DNA of 64,000 bases from Streptomyces guryensis. GTDB lineage: Bacteria; Actinomycetota; Actinomycetes; Streptomycetales; Streptomycetaceae. A program made the position numbers and the translations under genes. Positions 32,288-42,248 of this stretch are shown here, piece by piece (position 1 is the stretch's first letter; each line of letters starts with the position of its first letter). Under the pieces are notes generated by a model. The model saw only the letters and a list, made by a program, of their open reading frames with translations. It had not been told where the DNA came from and did not search any database. The stretch covers positions 1 to 64,000 of the forward strand of contig NZ_JAJSBI010000004.1 of assembly GCF_021261325.1 (NCBI RefSeq). The letters run 5' to 3'.

Positions 32288-33289
32288 GTGCCAAACGTGA
32301 CCCGCGCCGACGCCGTGGCGGCCCTGCGCAACCCGCTCTCCTTCGTCGCCGGACGCTGGACCCCGGAATCCCGGACGGTCCAGCGGTCGGCTCTTTCCGC
32401 GCTCGTCATGTCGGTGGTCATCGTGGTCACCGGCGGTGCGGTGCGGCTGACCGGCTCCGGGCTCGGCTGCCCGACCTGGCCCAAGTGCACCGCGAACTCG
32501 CTCGCACCGACGGGCGAGATGAACTTCCACAGCGCCATCGAGTTCGGCAACCGGATGCTGACGTACGTGCTGTGCGCCGCCATCGGCTGGGCGATCGTCG
32601 CGGCGCGCTCCGAGAAGCCGTACCGGCGCAGCCTGACCCGACTGGGCTGGGCGCAGTTCTGGCTGGTCATGGGCAACGCGGTGCTCGGCGGCGTCGTGGT
32701 CCTGGTCGGCCTCAACCCGTACACGGTCGCGGCCCACTTCCTGCTCGCCACCGCGCTGATCGCGGTCGCCGTCGTGATGTGGCAGCACACCCGCGAGGGC
32801 GACGGGGAGCCCCGCCCGCTGGTCGGCAAACCGGTGCAGCAGATGGTGTGGTTCCTGGTCCTCGCCACCGTGCTGCTGATCGCGGTGGGCACGGTGGTCA
32901 CCGGTGCGGGACCGCACGCGGGTGACTCCAGGGAGGTCGAACGGATCCCGATCGACTGGGAGACGGTCGCCAAGCTGCACGCGGTGCTCGCGTGGATCGT
33001 GGTGACGCTGACCTTCGCCCTGTGGTTCGTCCTGAAGGCGGTCGACGCGCCCAAGGACCCGCTGGCCCGCACCCGTGAGCTGTTCCTGGTCCTGCTCGCG
33101 CAGGGCGTCATCGGCTACGTCCAGTACTTCACGCACCTCCCCGAGGCGCTCGTCGGGCTGCACATGTTCGGCTCCTGCCTGATCTGGATCTGGGTGCTGC
33201 GGGTGCTGCTGGCGCTCCGGGAGCGGCCCGAGGTCACTGCCGACCTGCCCGGCCCTTCGGCCGAGGTGACGGTGGGCACCCGCGCGTAG
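32288..33289 (+). CDS. ctaA: Heme A synthase (Cox15/CtaA)
   Basis: 333 residues from GTG 32288; ATG 32279 would add three residues but overlaps the likely -10 box. Eight membrane helices. The paired cysteines LGCPTWPKC in the first external loop and heme-ligand histidines in NFHSAIEFGN, AAHFLLA, KLHAVLAW and GLHMFGS follow the CtaA pattern. It oxidises heme O to heme A for the aa3-type cytochrome oxidase. Its partner ctaB lies 1.8 kb away on the other strand. Confidence 0.93.
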   Translation: MPNVTRADAVAALRNPLSFVAGRWTPESRTVQRSALSALVMSVVIVVTGGAVRLTGSGLGCPTWPKCTANSLAPTGEMNFHSAIEFGNRMLTYVLCAAIGWAIVAARSEKPYRRSLTRLGWAQFWLVMGNAVLGGVVVLVGLNPYTVAAHFLLATALIAVAVVMWQHTREGDGEPRPLVGKPVQQMVWFLVLATVLLIAVGTVVTGAGPHAGDSREVERIPIDWETVAKLHAVLAWIVVTLTFALWFVLKAVDAPKDPLARTRELFLVLLAQGVIGYVQYFTHLPEALVGLHMFGSCLIWIWVLRVLLALRERPEVTADLPGPSAEVTVGTRA

Positions 33290-33402
33290 GGCTCCGCCGG
33301 CCGTACCGATGTGCGGCTCCGCCGCGCGGCCGCCCAAGGATTGTCTGCGGCACCGTCGTGGCCGGTCGCGCCCCGCGGCGGAGCCGCCGACGTCACGGCC
33401 CC

Positions 33403-33419
33403 GCGCCCCTTCAGGGCGC
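33403..33419. terminator. GCGCCC-GGGCGC hairpin between convergent genes
   Basis: GCGCCC (33403-33408) and GGGCGC (33414-33419) around CTTCA, inside a C/G-rich dispersed element of the same kind as 6178-6194. It lies between ctaA and the amidohydrolase gene. Confidence 0.65.
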
Positions 33420-33475
33420 CACCGAACCGCAGCGGGCTTCGCCCCGACCCGCTCAGGGCCGCCATCCGGTACGGC

Positions 33476-34582
33476 TCACCCCAGCCCGTACACCCTGCGC
33501 GCATTCCCCGCGGCCAGCATCCCCGCCACCCGTTGCGCGTCCGCCAGCGACCACGCCCCCTCGGTGACCCAGCCGCCCAGCACCCGCGTCAGGGCCTCCC
33601 GGAACAGTCGCGCCCCCACGACGTGCAGTTCGGGCAGGCCGTGCGCACCGCTGGAGAAGAGGATCTTGCCGAAGGGGGCCAGTTCCAGTATCTCGGCGAG
33701 GACGGTCGCGGCGCGGGCGCCGGTGCGGACCAGGGCGGCACCCGAGTCGGCGTAGACGTGCGGGAAGACACCGGCCAGGTGGGCGGCGTGGCGGTGGTAG
33801 GGGTAGCCGTGCAGCAGGACCAGGTCGGTCCCCAGGCCTGCCGTCGCGCGCACGAAGTCGGTGAGCAGCACCGGGTCGGTGCGGTCGATGCGCTGGCCCG
33901 GTTCGCCGAGGCCCGCGTGGAGTTGGAGCGGCAGGCCGGAGGCGACCGCGATCCACAGCAGGTGCCGCAGGAGTACCGGGTCGGTCAGCTCGCCGCCGAC
34001 CCTGCGACCGGCCAGCCACCGGCCGGCGGCGCCCCGCACCTCTCCCGGCCCCGGCGGCTCGGGCGCGAGCGCCAGACCGTGCCGTACACCCGCGACCGAC
34101 GTGAACGCCACGGCGTTCGCGGCCGCGCCGTGCACCGACTCGGCGAGGTTGGCGAGCAGGGACTCCACCGTGCCGGAGGTGTCGGCGACCTGTTCGGCCA
34201 GTAACTCCAGGCGGACGATCTCGCGGGCCTCGGCGGCTGCGGCGGAGGCCAGCTCGGAGGGGCCGGTCAGATCGCCGGGCAGGCCCGTGTCGACCAGATA
34301 CGTCGTGATGCCGCTGCCCCGCAGCAGCCTGCGGCCCGTTTCCAGTACGCCCAGTTCACGACGGCGGGCGAGATAACGGGCGGGCGCACAGTGCGGTTCC
34401 AGGCCGAGCAGCGGAGGGCACCAGCGTCGTACGGCGAAACCGGTCTGGGTGTCGAAGAGGGTCGTGCCGGCGGCGGGCGGACCCTCGGTCCGGGCCAGCT
34501 GGGCCTCGAAGGTGCCGAGGCCCAGCTCCGTCCTCAGTACGCCATGGCAGTACTGGTCCACGAGGGACGGCGTTTCGATCAT
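33476..34582 (-). CDS. Amidohydrolase-family protein (FluG N-terminal-like)
   Basis: 368 residues, TIM-barrel metal hydrolase of the amidohydrolase-2 group. Motifs: VDQYCHGVL at the N-terminus (a divergent first metal motif instead of HxH), LPLQLHAGLGE, LLHGYPYH and ILFSSGAHGLPE. This set resembles the amidohydrolase domain found in FluG and in some glutamine-synthetase fusions; here the synthetase part is absent. Metal ligands appear only partly conserved, so activity is uncertain. Likely monocistronic. Confidence 0.75.
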   Translation of the reverse strand: MIETPSLVDQYCHGVLRTELGLGTFEAQLARTEGPPAAGTTLFDTQTGFAVRRWCPPLLGLEPHCAPARYLARRRELGVLETGRRLLRGSGITTYLVDTGLPGDLTGPSELASAAAAEAREIVRLELLAEQVADTSGTVESLLANLAESVHGAAANAVAFTSVAGVRHGLALAPEPPGPGEVRGAAGRWLAGRRVGGELTDPVLLRHLLWIAVASGLPLQLHAGLGEPGQRIDRTDPVLLTDFVRATAGLGTDLVLLHGYPYHRHAAHLAGVFPHVYADSGAALVRTGARAATVLAEILELAPFGKILFSSGAHGLPELHVVGARLFREALTRVLGGWVTEGAWSLADAQRVAGMLAAGNARRVYGLG

Positions 34583-34642
34583 CCGGACTCCCCGTGTGCT
34601 GGCCCCTGCTCCTGTCGCAGGGCCTAACGGGTGAACCGGGCA

Positions 34643-34975
34643 CTAGGTGTTGCTCGGACCGCCCACCTGGATCCCCGCCATGCGGGTCCACTCGTACCGG
34701 CCCGTCTTGACCTTGGCCGCGAACTCGCCGTCGAAGTCCTCGTGGACGGTGATGCCGGCCTTCTCCACGGCCTTCTCGGCCAGCTCGTACGAGGGCGCCA
34801 CCAGGTCGCCCCAGCCGCCGTCCTCACCGACGAGGACGATGCGCGCACCGCGCTCGCCGATGTAGGCCACCTGGCCCTCGGCTCCGCCGTGCGCCTTGGA
34901 GAAGGCGCTGATCTGCTTGGCGAGCCGCGCCACCTTGCGCTCGGCCTTCGGGTCAACCTGCTGAGTCTCTGCCAT
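34643..34975 (-). CDS. Conserved small hypothetical protein
   Basis: 110 residues from ATG 34975; the longer frame upstream lacks a ribosome site, while TAGCAT ends 7 bases before this ATG, suggesting a leaderless message. Lys/Glu-rich helical N-terminus (DPKAERKVARLAKQISAFSK), then alternating strands GAEGQVAYIGERGARIVLVG and a C-terminal KTGRYEWTRMAGIQVGG. Cytoplasmic and conserved in Streptomyces near heme and pentose phosphate genes; no known role. Confidence 0.78.
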   Translation of the reverse strand: MAETQQVDPKAERKVARLAKQISAFSKAHGGAEGQVAYIGERGARIVLVGEDGGWGDLVAPSYELAEKAVEKAGITVHEDFDGEFAAKVKTGRYEWTRMAGIQVGGPSNT

Positions 34976-35059
34976 GGCCAGGATGCTACCGACGGGTAGG
35001 TCAAACGGCGACGGGCGGGGTGCGTGGCCTTGACCACGCACCCCGCCCGCCTACGGCGA

Positions 35060-36007
35060 CTAACGCAGGAAGGGGTCCACCGCGACGGCGACGAACAGGA
35101 TCGACACATAGGTGATGGACCAGTGGAACAGGCGCATCTCCTTCAGCTTCACGCCCGTCACCTCCGCCTTGGCCCGGTTCTGCAGGCCGTGCGCCTCCCA
35201 CAGCCAGAAGCCGCCCGCCAGCAGTGCCACGAGCGTGTAGAACCAGCCCGTGTAGCCGAGCGGGGTCAGCAGCAGCGAGACCGCGACCATCACCCAGCTG
35301 TAGATGACGATCTGCTTGGCGACCACCTTGTTGGAGGCGACGACGGGCAGCATCGGCACGCCCACGCGCGCGTAGTCCTCCTTGACCTTCATGGACAGCG
35401 GCCAGTAGTGCGGCGGCGTCCAGAAGAACATGACGAGGAAGAGGATGATCGGAGCCCACGACATCGAGTCGGTGACGGACGACCAGCCGATGAGGACCGG
35501 GAGGCAGCCGGCGATGCCGCCCCACACGATGTTCTGCGAGGTACGGCGCTTGAGGATCATCGTGTAGACGACGACGTAGAAGAGGAGGGCGCCCAGGGAG
35601 AGCCAGGCGCTCAGCCAGTTGACGGCGAAGCCGAAGAGGAGTGTGGAGACCACCGCGAGCGTGACGCCGAAAGCCAGGCACTCGCGCGGGCTGACCATGC
35701 CGGTGACCAGCGGCCGCTGCGAGGTGCGGTCCATCAGGGCGTCGATGTCACGGTCGATGTACATGTTCAGCGCGTTGGCGCCGCCCGCGGAGAGGTAGCC
35801 GCCGACGCAGGTGAGCAGCACCAGCGTCAGGTCCGGCACGCCCCGCTGGGCGAGGAACATCACCGGAACGGTGGTGATGAGCAGCAGCTCGATGATCCGC
35901 GGCTTCGTCAGCGCCACGAACGCCTTGACACGGGCCCCGAACGGCCGGTGAGACGAGCTCCTGCTCTCCCCCAGCACCCCGGCTGGACGGGATTCGACGG
36001 CCGTCAC
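35060..36007 (-). CDS. ctaB: Heme O synthase (protoheme IX farnesyltransferase)
   Basis: 315 residues from GTG 36007, preceded by AGGGG. UbiA-type polyprenyltransferase with about nine membrane helices; the Asp-rich substrate motif is [18 protein letters not shown], and a second conserved region is [12 protein letters not shown]. It adds farnesyl to heme B, giving heme O for ctaA. It is divergent from transketolase across a 385-base gap. Confidence 0.93.
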   Translation of the reverse strand: MTAVESRPAGVLGESRSSSHRPFGARVKAFVALTKPRIIELLLITTVPVMFLAQRGVPDLTLVLLTCVGGYLSAGGANALNMYIDRDIDALMDRTSQRPLVTGMVSPRECLAFGVTLAVVSTLLFGFAVNWLSAWLSLGALLFYVVVYTMILKRRTSQNIVWGGIAGCLPVLIGWSSVTDSMSWAPIILFLVMFFWTPPHYWPLSMKVKEDYARVGVPMLPVVASNKVVAKQIVIYSWVMVAVSLLLTPLGYTGWFYTLVALLAGGFWLWEAHGLQNRAKAEVTGVKLKEMRLFHWSITYVSILFVAVAVDPFLR

Positions 36008-36392
36008 GCACACCCCTACAGAGACATCCCAGCAAGCCTCACCCGTGTGAAGTACCGGTAAAGGCCCGCGCGTACCACGCCACTGTAGACGTTGCCCATA
36101 CCCCGGCCTTCGCGGGGGTGGGGTCGTGTTGGGAGGGGGCGCCCACCAGCGGTCCGCGGGGGCGCTCATCGGTCGTACGGAAGCTCGATTGAGCAGTCAG
36201 ATGAGCGGCTCCGTATTCAGTTGCCGAATGCCGTACAGGCCAGTCGGGAGGCGGATCCCCGTCCGGCCCGGCAGTCTGGAATGACTCGAAAAAATGCGCG
36301 TTCTCACGGGGGTAGGCTCGACAGCGGCCGGTGGGCGTCCAGTGCGCCGGCATTCGACATGCGTGACATGTGGAGAGGAGCCCTGACTCAGG
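36008..36392. promoter_or_regulatory. Divergent promoter region ctaB / tkt
   Basis: 385 bases without a gene. Near the ctaB side, TACAGT on the minus strand could be a -10 for ctaB. Near the tkt side, TAGGCT at 36313-36318 could be a -10, with no strong -35. A CCCCGG/CGGGG-type weak hairpin lies near 36101-36120. I see no clear operator or small gene. Confidence 0.4.
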
Positions 36393-38498
36393 GTGAGCAC
36401 CAAGCCGACCACCACAGACCTCGAGTGGACCGAGTTGGACCAGCGGGCCGTGGACACCGCCCGCGTCCTGGCCGCCGACGCCGTACAGAAGGTCGGTAAC
36501 GGCCATCCGGGTACGGCGATGAGCCTGGCGCCCGCCGCCTACACCCTCTTCCAGAAGGTGATGCGGCACGACCCGGCCGACCCGGAGTGGGTTGCCCGCG
36601 ACCGCTTCGTGCTGTCCGCCGGTCACTCGTCCCTGACCCTCTACACACAGCTCTACCTGGCCGGTTTCGGCCTGGAGCTGGACGACCTGAAGGCCTTCCG
36701 CACCTGGGGTTCGAAGACCCCGGGTCACCCCGAGTACGGCCACACCGAGGGCGTCGAGACGACTACCGGCCCGCTGGGCCAGGGTGTCGCCAACGCCGTG
36801 GGCATGGCGATGGCCGCCCGCTACGAGCGCGGCCTGTTCGACCCCGAGGCTCCGCAGGGCGAGTCCCCCTTCGACCACTACATCTTCGCGATCGCCGGTG
36901 ACGGCTGTCTCCAGGAGGGCATCTCCGCCGAGGCGTCCTCGCTGGCCGGCCACCAGAAGCTCGGCAACCTGATCCTGCTGTGGGACGACAACCACATCTC
37001 GATCGAGGGCGACACCGAGACGGCCGTCTCCGAGGACACCGTCAAGCGCTACGAGGCCTACGGCTGGCATGTGCAGCGCGTCGCCCCGAAGCCGGACGGC
37101 GACATCGACCCGCACGCGATCTACAACGCGATCGAGGCCGCGAAGCAGGTGACGGACAAGCCGTCCTTCATCGCGATGCGCTCGATCATCGCCTGGCCCG
37201 CCCCGAACGCGCAGAACACCGAGGCCGCGCACGGCTCGGCGCTCGGTGACGACGAGGTAGCGGCCACCAAGCGCGTGCTGGGCTTCGACCCGGAGCGGTC
37301 CTTCGAGGTCTCGGACGACGTCATCAAGCACACCCGCCAGGCGCTGGAGCGGGGCCGCGAGGCGAAGGCCGAGTGGGAGAAGTCCTTCCAGCTGTGGCGG
37401 CAGAACAACCCGGAGCGCGCCGCCGACTTCGACCGCATCAACGCGGGTGAGCTGCCGGCCGGCTGGGAGGAGAAGGTCCCGGTCTTCGAGCCCGGCAAGG
37501 GCGTCGCCACGCGTGCGGCCTCCGGCAAGGTGCTGCAGGCGCTGGGCGCGGTCATCCCCGAGCTGTGGGGCGGCTCCGCCGACCTGGCCGGCTCGAACAA
37601 CACCACCATCGACAAGAACTCCTCGTTCCTGCCGGCGGACAACCCGCTGCCGGAGGCGAACCCGTACGGCCGCACGATCCACTACGGCATCCGCGAGCAC
37701 TCCATGGCCGCGGAGATGAACGGCATCGCGCTGCACGGCCACACCCGTATCTACGGCGGCACGTTCCTGGTGTTCTCCGACTACATGCGCAACGCCGTGC
37801 GTCTGTCCGCGCTGATGCACCTGCCGGTGACGTACGTCTGGACCCACGACTCCATCGGTCTCGGCGAGGACGGCCCGACACACCAGCCGATCGAGCACCT
37901 GGCCTCGCTGCGCGCCATCCCCGGTCTGAACGTCGTGCGCCCGGCCGACGCCAACGAGACCGCGATCGCCTGGCGCGAGATCCTCAAGCGGTACACCAAG
38001 GAGTTCGGCAAGGGCGCCCCGCACGGCCTGGCGCTGACCCGTCAGGGCGTGCCGACGTACGAGCCCGACGAGGACGCGGCGAAGGGCGGTTACGTCCTGT
38101 TCGAGGCGGAGGGCGGCGACGCCCAGGTCATCCTGATCGCCACCGGTTCCGAGGTGCACGTCGCCGTCGAGGCGCGCGAGCAGCTGCAGGCCGACGGGGT
38201 GCCGACGCGGGTCGTGTCCATGCCGTGCGTGGAGTGGTTCGAGGAGCAGGACCAGGGGTACCGGGACAGCGTCCTGCCGCCGCAGGTGAAGGCGCGGGTC
38301 GCGGTCGAGGCCGGTATCGGTCTCACCTGGCACAAGTACGTCGGGGACGCCGGTCGCATCGTTTCCCTGGAGCACTTCGGTGCTTCCGCCGACGGCAAGG
38401 TCCTCTTCCGCGAGTTCGGCTTCACTGCCGAGAACGTGGCCGCCGAGGCGCGGGCTGTGCTCGATTCGACTACGGGCATCACCCCCGCCCAGCGCTGA
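36393..38498 (+). CDS. tkt: Transketolase
   Basis: 701 residues from GTG 36393. Thiamine-diphosphate enzyme of the non-oxidative pentose phosphate pathway, moving two-carbon units between sugar phosphates. Visible: VGNGHPGTAMSLAPAAYTLF near the N-terminus, the ThDP motif GDGCLQEG with NN-type D-N-N-H about 30 residues later, and the catalytic Glu region IREHSMAAEMNGIAL. First gene of the tkt-tal-zwf-opcA-pgl operon; tal follows after 33 bases. Confidence 0.97.
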   Translation: MSTKPTTTDLEWTELDQRAVDTARVLAADAVQKVGNGHPGTAMSLAPAAYTLFQKVMRHDPADPEWVARDRFVLSAGHSSLTLYTQLYLAGFGLELDDLKAFRTWGSKTPGHPEYGHTEGVETTTGPLGQGVANAVGMAMAARYERGLFDPEAPQGESPFDHYIFAIAGDGCLQEGISAEASSLAGHQKLGNLILLWDDNHISIEGDTETAVSEDTVKRYEAYGWHVQRVAPKPDGDIDPHAIYNAIEAAKQVTDKPSFIAMRSIIAWPAPNAQNTEAAHGSALGDDEVAATKRVLGFDPERSFEVSDDVIKHTRQALERGREAKAEWEKSFQLWRQNNPERAADFDRINAGELPAGWEEKVPVFEPGKGVATRAASGKVLQALGAVIPELWGGSADLAGSNNTTIDKNSSFLPADNPLPEANPYGRTIHYGIREHSMAAEMNGIALHGHTRIYGGTFLVFSDYMRNAVRLSALMHLPVTYVWTHDSIGLGEDGPTHQPIEHLASLRAIPGLNVVRPADANETAIAWREILKRYTKEFGKGAPHGLALTRQGVPTYEPDEDAAKGGYVLFEAEGGDAQVILIATGSEVHVAVEAREQLQADGVPTRVVSMPCVEWFEEQDQGYRDSVLPPQVKARVAVEAGIGLTWHKYVGDAGRIVSLEHFGASADGKVLFREFGFTAENVAAEARAVLDSTTGITPAQR

Positions 38499-38531
38499 CG
38501 CTCACATACGACACGTAGGAGATGTAATTCC

Positions 38532-39650
38532 ATGACAGACGCACTCCAGCGCCTCTCCGAAGAAGGCGTCGCGATCTGGCTGGACGACCTGTCGCGCAAG
38601 CGGATCACGTCCGGCAACCTCGCCGAGCTGATCGACCAGCAGCACGTCGTGGGCGTCACCACCAACCCGACGATCTTCCAGAAGGCCATCTCGTCCGGCG
38701 ACGGTTACGAGCAGCAGCTCACCGACCTCGCCGCCCGCAAGATCACCGTCGAAGAGGCCGTCCGCATGATCACCACGGCGGACGTCCGCGACGCCGCCGA
38801 CATCCTGCGCCCGGTCTTCGACGCCACCGACGGCCAGGACGGCCGTGTGTCCATCGAGGTCGACCCGCGCCTGGCCCACAACACCAAGGCGACGGTCGCC
38901 GAGGCCAAGCAGCTCGCCTGGCTGGTCGACCGCCCCAACACGCTCATCAAGATCCCGGCGACCAGGGCGGGCCTGCCGGCGATCACCGAGGTCATCGGCC
39001 TGGGCATCAGCGTCAACGTCACGCTGATCTTCTCGCTGGAGCGCTACCGCGAGGTCATGGACGCCTACCTCGCCGGCCTGGAGAAGGCCAAGGAGCGCGG
39101 CCTGGACCTCTCGCTGATCCGCTCCGTCGCGTCCTTCTTCGTCTCCCGCGTGGACACCGAGATCGACCAGCGGCTCGACGCCCTCGGCACCGACGACGCC
39201 AAGGCGCTGCGCGGCAAGGCCGCCGTCGCCAACGCGCGCCTCGCCTACCAGGCGTACGAGGAGGTCTTCTCCTCCGACCGCTGGAGCAAGCTGGAGAACG
39301 CGGGCGCCCGCAAGCAGCGTCCGCTGTGGGCCTCCACCGGCGTGAAGGACCCGGCGTACAAGCCGACCCTCTACGTCGACGACCTGGTGGCGCCGAACAC
39401 GGTGAACACCATGCCGGAGGCCACCCTGCAGGCCACCGAGGAGCACGGCTCGATCACCGGCAACGCGGTCGCCGGTACGTACGAGCAGGCCCGCGCCGAC
39501 CTCGACGCCGTCGAGAAGCTCGGGATCTCGTACGACGACGTGGTCCAGGTCCTGGAGGACGAGGGCGTCGAGAAGTTCGAGGCGTCCTGGAACGACCTGC
39601 TCAAGTCGACCGAGGCGGAGCTGGAGCGCCTCGCCCCCTCGGAGGGCTGA
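38532..39650 (+). CDS. tal: Transaldolase
   Basis: 372 residues, the long actinobacterial form. Lys140 in [13 protein letters not shown] is the Schiff-base residue. Transfers dihydroxyacetone units between sedoheptulose 7-phosphate and glyceraldehyde 3-phosphate. ATG preceded by TAGGAGATG. zwf starts 4 bases after its stop. Confidence 0.97.
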   Translation: MTDALQRLSEEGVAIWLDDLSRKRITSGNLAELIDQQHVVGVTTNPTIFQKAISSGDGYEQQLTDLAARKITVEEAVRMITTADVRDAADILRPVFDATDGQDGRVSIEVDPRLAHNTKATVAEAKQLAWLVDRPNTLIKIPATRAGLPAITEVIGLGISVNVTLIFSLERYREVMDAYLAGLEKAKERGLDLSLIRSVASFFVSRVDTEIDQRLDALGTDDAKALRGKAAVANARLAYQAYEEVFSSDRWSKLENAGARKQRPLWASTGVKDPAYKPTLYVDDLVAPNTVNTMPEATLQATEEHGSITGNAVAGTYEQARADLDAVEKLGISYDDVVQVLEDEGVEKFEASWNDLLKSTEAELERLAPSEG

Positions 39651-39654
39651 AACC

Positions 39655-41178
39655 TTGTCGAGCAGCAACCCGCTGCGTGACCCTGCAGACCGACGGCTCC
39701 CGCGTATCGCGGGGCCGTCGGGCCTGGTCATCTTCGGCGTCACGGGCGATCTGTCACGGAAGAAGCTCATGCCCGCCGTGTACGACCTCGCCAACCGGGG
39801 TCTGCTGCCGCCGGGCTTCTCCCTCGTCGGCTTCGCGCGCCGCGAGTGGCAGCACGAGGACTTCGCGGCCGAGGTCCACGACGCCGTCAAGGAGCACGCC
39901 CGTACGCCGTTCCGTGAGGAGGTCTGGCAGCAGCTCATCCAGGGGATGCGCTTCGTGCAGGGCACCTTCGACGACGACGACGCCTTCGAGCGGCTGCGCG
40001 GCACCATCGAGGAGCTCGACAAGGCACAGGGCACGGGTGGCAACTTCGCCTTCTACCTGTCGGTGCCGCCGCGCTCGTTCCCCGTGGTCATCCAGCAGCT
40101 GAAGAAGCACGGCCTCGCCGACCAGACCGGCGGCTCCTGGCGCCGCGCGGTCATCGAGAAGCCGTTCGGCCACGACCTGAAGTCGGCCGAGGAGCTCAAC
40201 AAGGTCGTCCACGAGGTCTTCGGCTCGGACCAGGTCTTCCGCATCGACCACTACCTGGGCAAGGAGACCGTCCAGAACATCCTGGCGCTGCGCTTCGCCA
40301 ACACGATGTTCGAGCCCATCTGGAACCGGTCCTTCGTGGACCACGTGCAGATCACCATGGCGGAGGACATCGGCATCGGCGGCCGGGCCGGCTACTACGA
40401 CGGCATCGGCGCCGCCCGTGACGTCATCCAGAACCACCTCCTCCAGCTCATGGCGCTGACGGCGATGGAGGAGCCCGCCTCCTTCGACGCGGACGCGCTG
40501 GCCGCCGAGAAGACCAAGGTGCTCGGGGCCGTACGGCTGCCGAGGGACCTGGGCCGGGACACCGTGCGCGGGCAGTACGCGGCGGGCTGGCAGGGCGGCG
40601 AGAAGGCGGTCGGCTACCTCGAAGAGGACGGCATCGACGCCAAGTCCAAGACGGACACCTACGCGGCGATCAAGCTGGAGGTGGACAACCGCCGTTGGGC
40701 GGGCGTGCCGTTCTACCTCCGGACCGGCAAGCGCCTGGGCCGCCGTGTCACCGAGATCGCGGTCGTCTTCCAGCGGGCCCCGCACTCCCCCTTCGACCAC
40801 ACGGCGACGGAGGAGCTCGGCAAGAACGCGATCGTCATCCGTGTCCAGCCGGACGAGGGCGTGACGGTCCGCTTCGGCTCGAAGGTGCCGGGCACCTCGA
40901 TGGAGATCCGGGACGTGTCGATGGACTTCGCCTACGGCGAGTCCTTCACCGAGTCCTCCCCGGAGGCGTACGAGCGTCTCATCCTGGACGTCCTGCTCGG
41001 CGACTCGAACCTGTTCCCGCGCACCGAGGAGGTCGAGCTGTCCTGGCAGATCCTCGACCCGATCGAGCAGTACTGGGACAAGAACGGCAGGCCGGCGCAG
41101 TACGCGTCCGGCACCTGGGGTCCCGTCGAGGCGGACGAAATGCTCGAGCGAGACGGACGGAGCTGGCGCCGGCCATGA
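39655..41178 (+). CDS. zwf: Glucose-6-phosphate dehydrogenase
   Basis: 507 residues from TTG 39655; the ribosome site GGAGGG lies within the last tal codons, so initiation is coupled and the weak start may limit output. N-terminal nucleotide motif GVTGDLSRKKLMP and the substrate motif RIDHYLGKETVQNI at about residues 194-207. Makes 6-phosphogluconolactone and NADPH. The stop overlaps the opcA ATG. Confidence 0.97.
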   Translation: MSSSNPLRDPADRRLPRIAGPSGLVIFGVTGDLSRKKLMPAVYDLANRGLLPPGFSLVGFARREWQHEDFAAEVHDAVKEHARTPFREEVWQQLIQGMRFVQGTFDDDDAFERLRGTIEELDKAQGTGGNFAFYLSVPPRSFPVVIQQLKKHGLADQTGGSWRRAVIEKPFGHDLKSAEELNKVVHEVFGSDQVFRIDHYLGKETVQNILALRFANTMFEPIWNRSFVDHVQITMAEDIGIGGRAGYYDGIGAARDVIQNHLLQLMALTAMEEPASFDADALAAEKTKVLGAVRLPRDLGRDTVRGQYAAGWQGGEKAVGYLEEDGIDAKSKTDTYAAIKLEVDNRRWAGVPFYLRTGKRLGRRVTEIAVVFQRAPHSPFDHTATEELGKNAIVIRVQPDEGVTVRFGSKVPGTSMEIRDVSMDFAYGESFTESSPEAYERLILDVLLGDSNLFPRTEEVELSWQILDPIEQYWDKNGRPAQYASGTWGPVEADEMLERDGRSWRRP

Positions 41179-42248
41179 AGATAGACCTCACGGACACCAC
41201 GGCCAGCAAGATCAACAAGGCGCTGGTGCAGGGCCGCCGCGCCATCGGCACGCCGGCCGTCGGCATGGTGCTCACGCTGGTCATCGTGACGGACGAGGAG
41301 AACGCGTACGACGCCCTGAAGGCCGCGAACGACGCGTCGCACGAGCACCCCTCGCGCACCCTCGTGGTCATCAAGCGCGTCTCGCGCTCGCCCCGCGACC
41401 GTACGCAGTCCCGCCTGGACGCCGAGGTGCGGGTGGGCGCGGACGCGGGGACGGGTGAGACGGTCGTACTCCGTCTCCACGGCGAGGTCGTGCACCACGC
41501 CCAGTCCGTCGTCCTGCCCCTGCTGCTGCCCGACGCCCCCGTGGTCGTCTGGTGGCCGGTGAACGCGCCCCTCGATCCGGCGAACGACCCCCTGGGCGCG
41601 CTGGCCCAGCGCCGAGTGACGGACACGTACGCCGCGGAGCAGCCGGTAAGGGAGCTGTCGGCGCGCGCCGACACCTACACCCCCGGCGACACCGACCTGT
41701 CCTGGACCCGCATCACGCCCTGGCGCTCGATGCTGGCCGCCGCGCTCGACCAGGTCACCTGTGAGGTGAAGGCCGTCGAGGTGGAGGGCGAGGAGTTCAA
41801 CCCGAGCTGCGAGCTGCTGGCGATGTGGCTGGCGGACCGGCTGGACGTGCCGGTGAGGCGGTCGCTGTCGGGCGGACCGGGTCTGACGGCGGTGCGCATG
41901 GCCACGAACACCGGCCAGATAGTCCTGGACCGTGCGGACGGCTCCCTGGCGACTCTCTCCATCCAGGGCCAGCCGGACCGCGCGGTGGCGCTGAAGCGGC
42001 GTGAGACGGCCGAGCTGATCGCGGAGGAGCTGCGGCGGCTGGACCCGGACGACACCTACGCGTCGGCGCTGCGGTTCGGGGTGGAGCGGCTCAACCCCTC
42101 GCTGCCCGTGCCCGAACCGGAAGTGGCTCCCAAAGGAGAAGAGGCCGCCGTCGAAGCCGCTGCGGAAGCTTCCGCACCGGAGGCGCAGGCGGAGGCACCG
42201 GTGAACGACGCGGCGGAGAACACGGCGAAGAAGGCGGCGGCGAAGTGA
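41175..42248 (+). CDS. opcA: OpcA, glucose-6-phosphate dehydrogenase assembly protein
   Basis: 357 residues from ATG 41175. The conserved segments VVIKRVSRSPRD, LLLPDAPVVVWWPVNAP and DLSWTRITPWR mark OpcA, needed for full activity of G6PDH in actinobacteria and cyanobacteria. The last 45 residues are Ala/Glu-rich and low in complexity, likely disordered. Coupled on both sides by 4-base overlaps. Confidence 0.95.
   Translation: MKIDLTDTTASKINKALVQGRRAIGTPAVGMVLTLVIVTDEENAYDALKAANDASHEHPSRTLVVIKRVSRSPRDRTQSRLDAEVRVGADAGTGETVVLRLHGEVVHHAQSVVLPLLLPDAPVVVWWPVNAPLDPANDPLGALAQRRVTDTYAAEQPVRELSARADTYTPGDTDLSWTRITPWRSMLAAALDQVTCEVKAVEVEGEEFNPSCELLAMWLADRLDVPVRRSLSGGPGLTAVRMATNTGQIVLDRADGSLATLSIQGQPDRAVALKRRETAELIAEELRRLDPDDTYASALRFGVERLNPSLPVPEPEVAPKGEEAAVEAAAEASAPEAQAEAPVNDAAENTAKKAAAK

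Noticed and set aside
36039..38375. Long minus-strand frame of about 780 codons
   Set aside because: It is antisense to transketolase, rich in V/R/G/L shadow patterns, with no conserved motifs.
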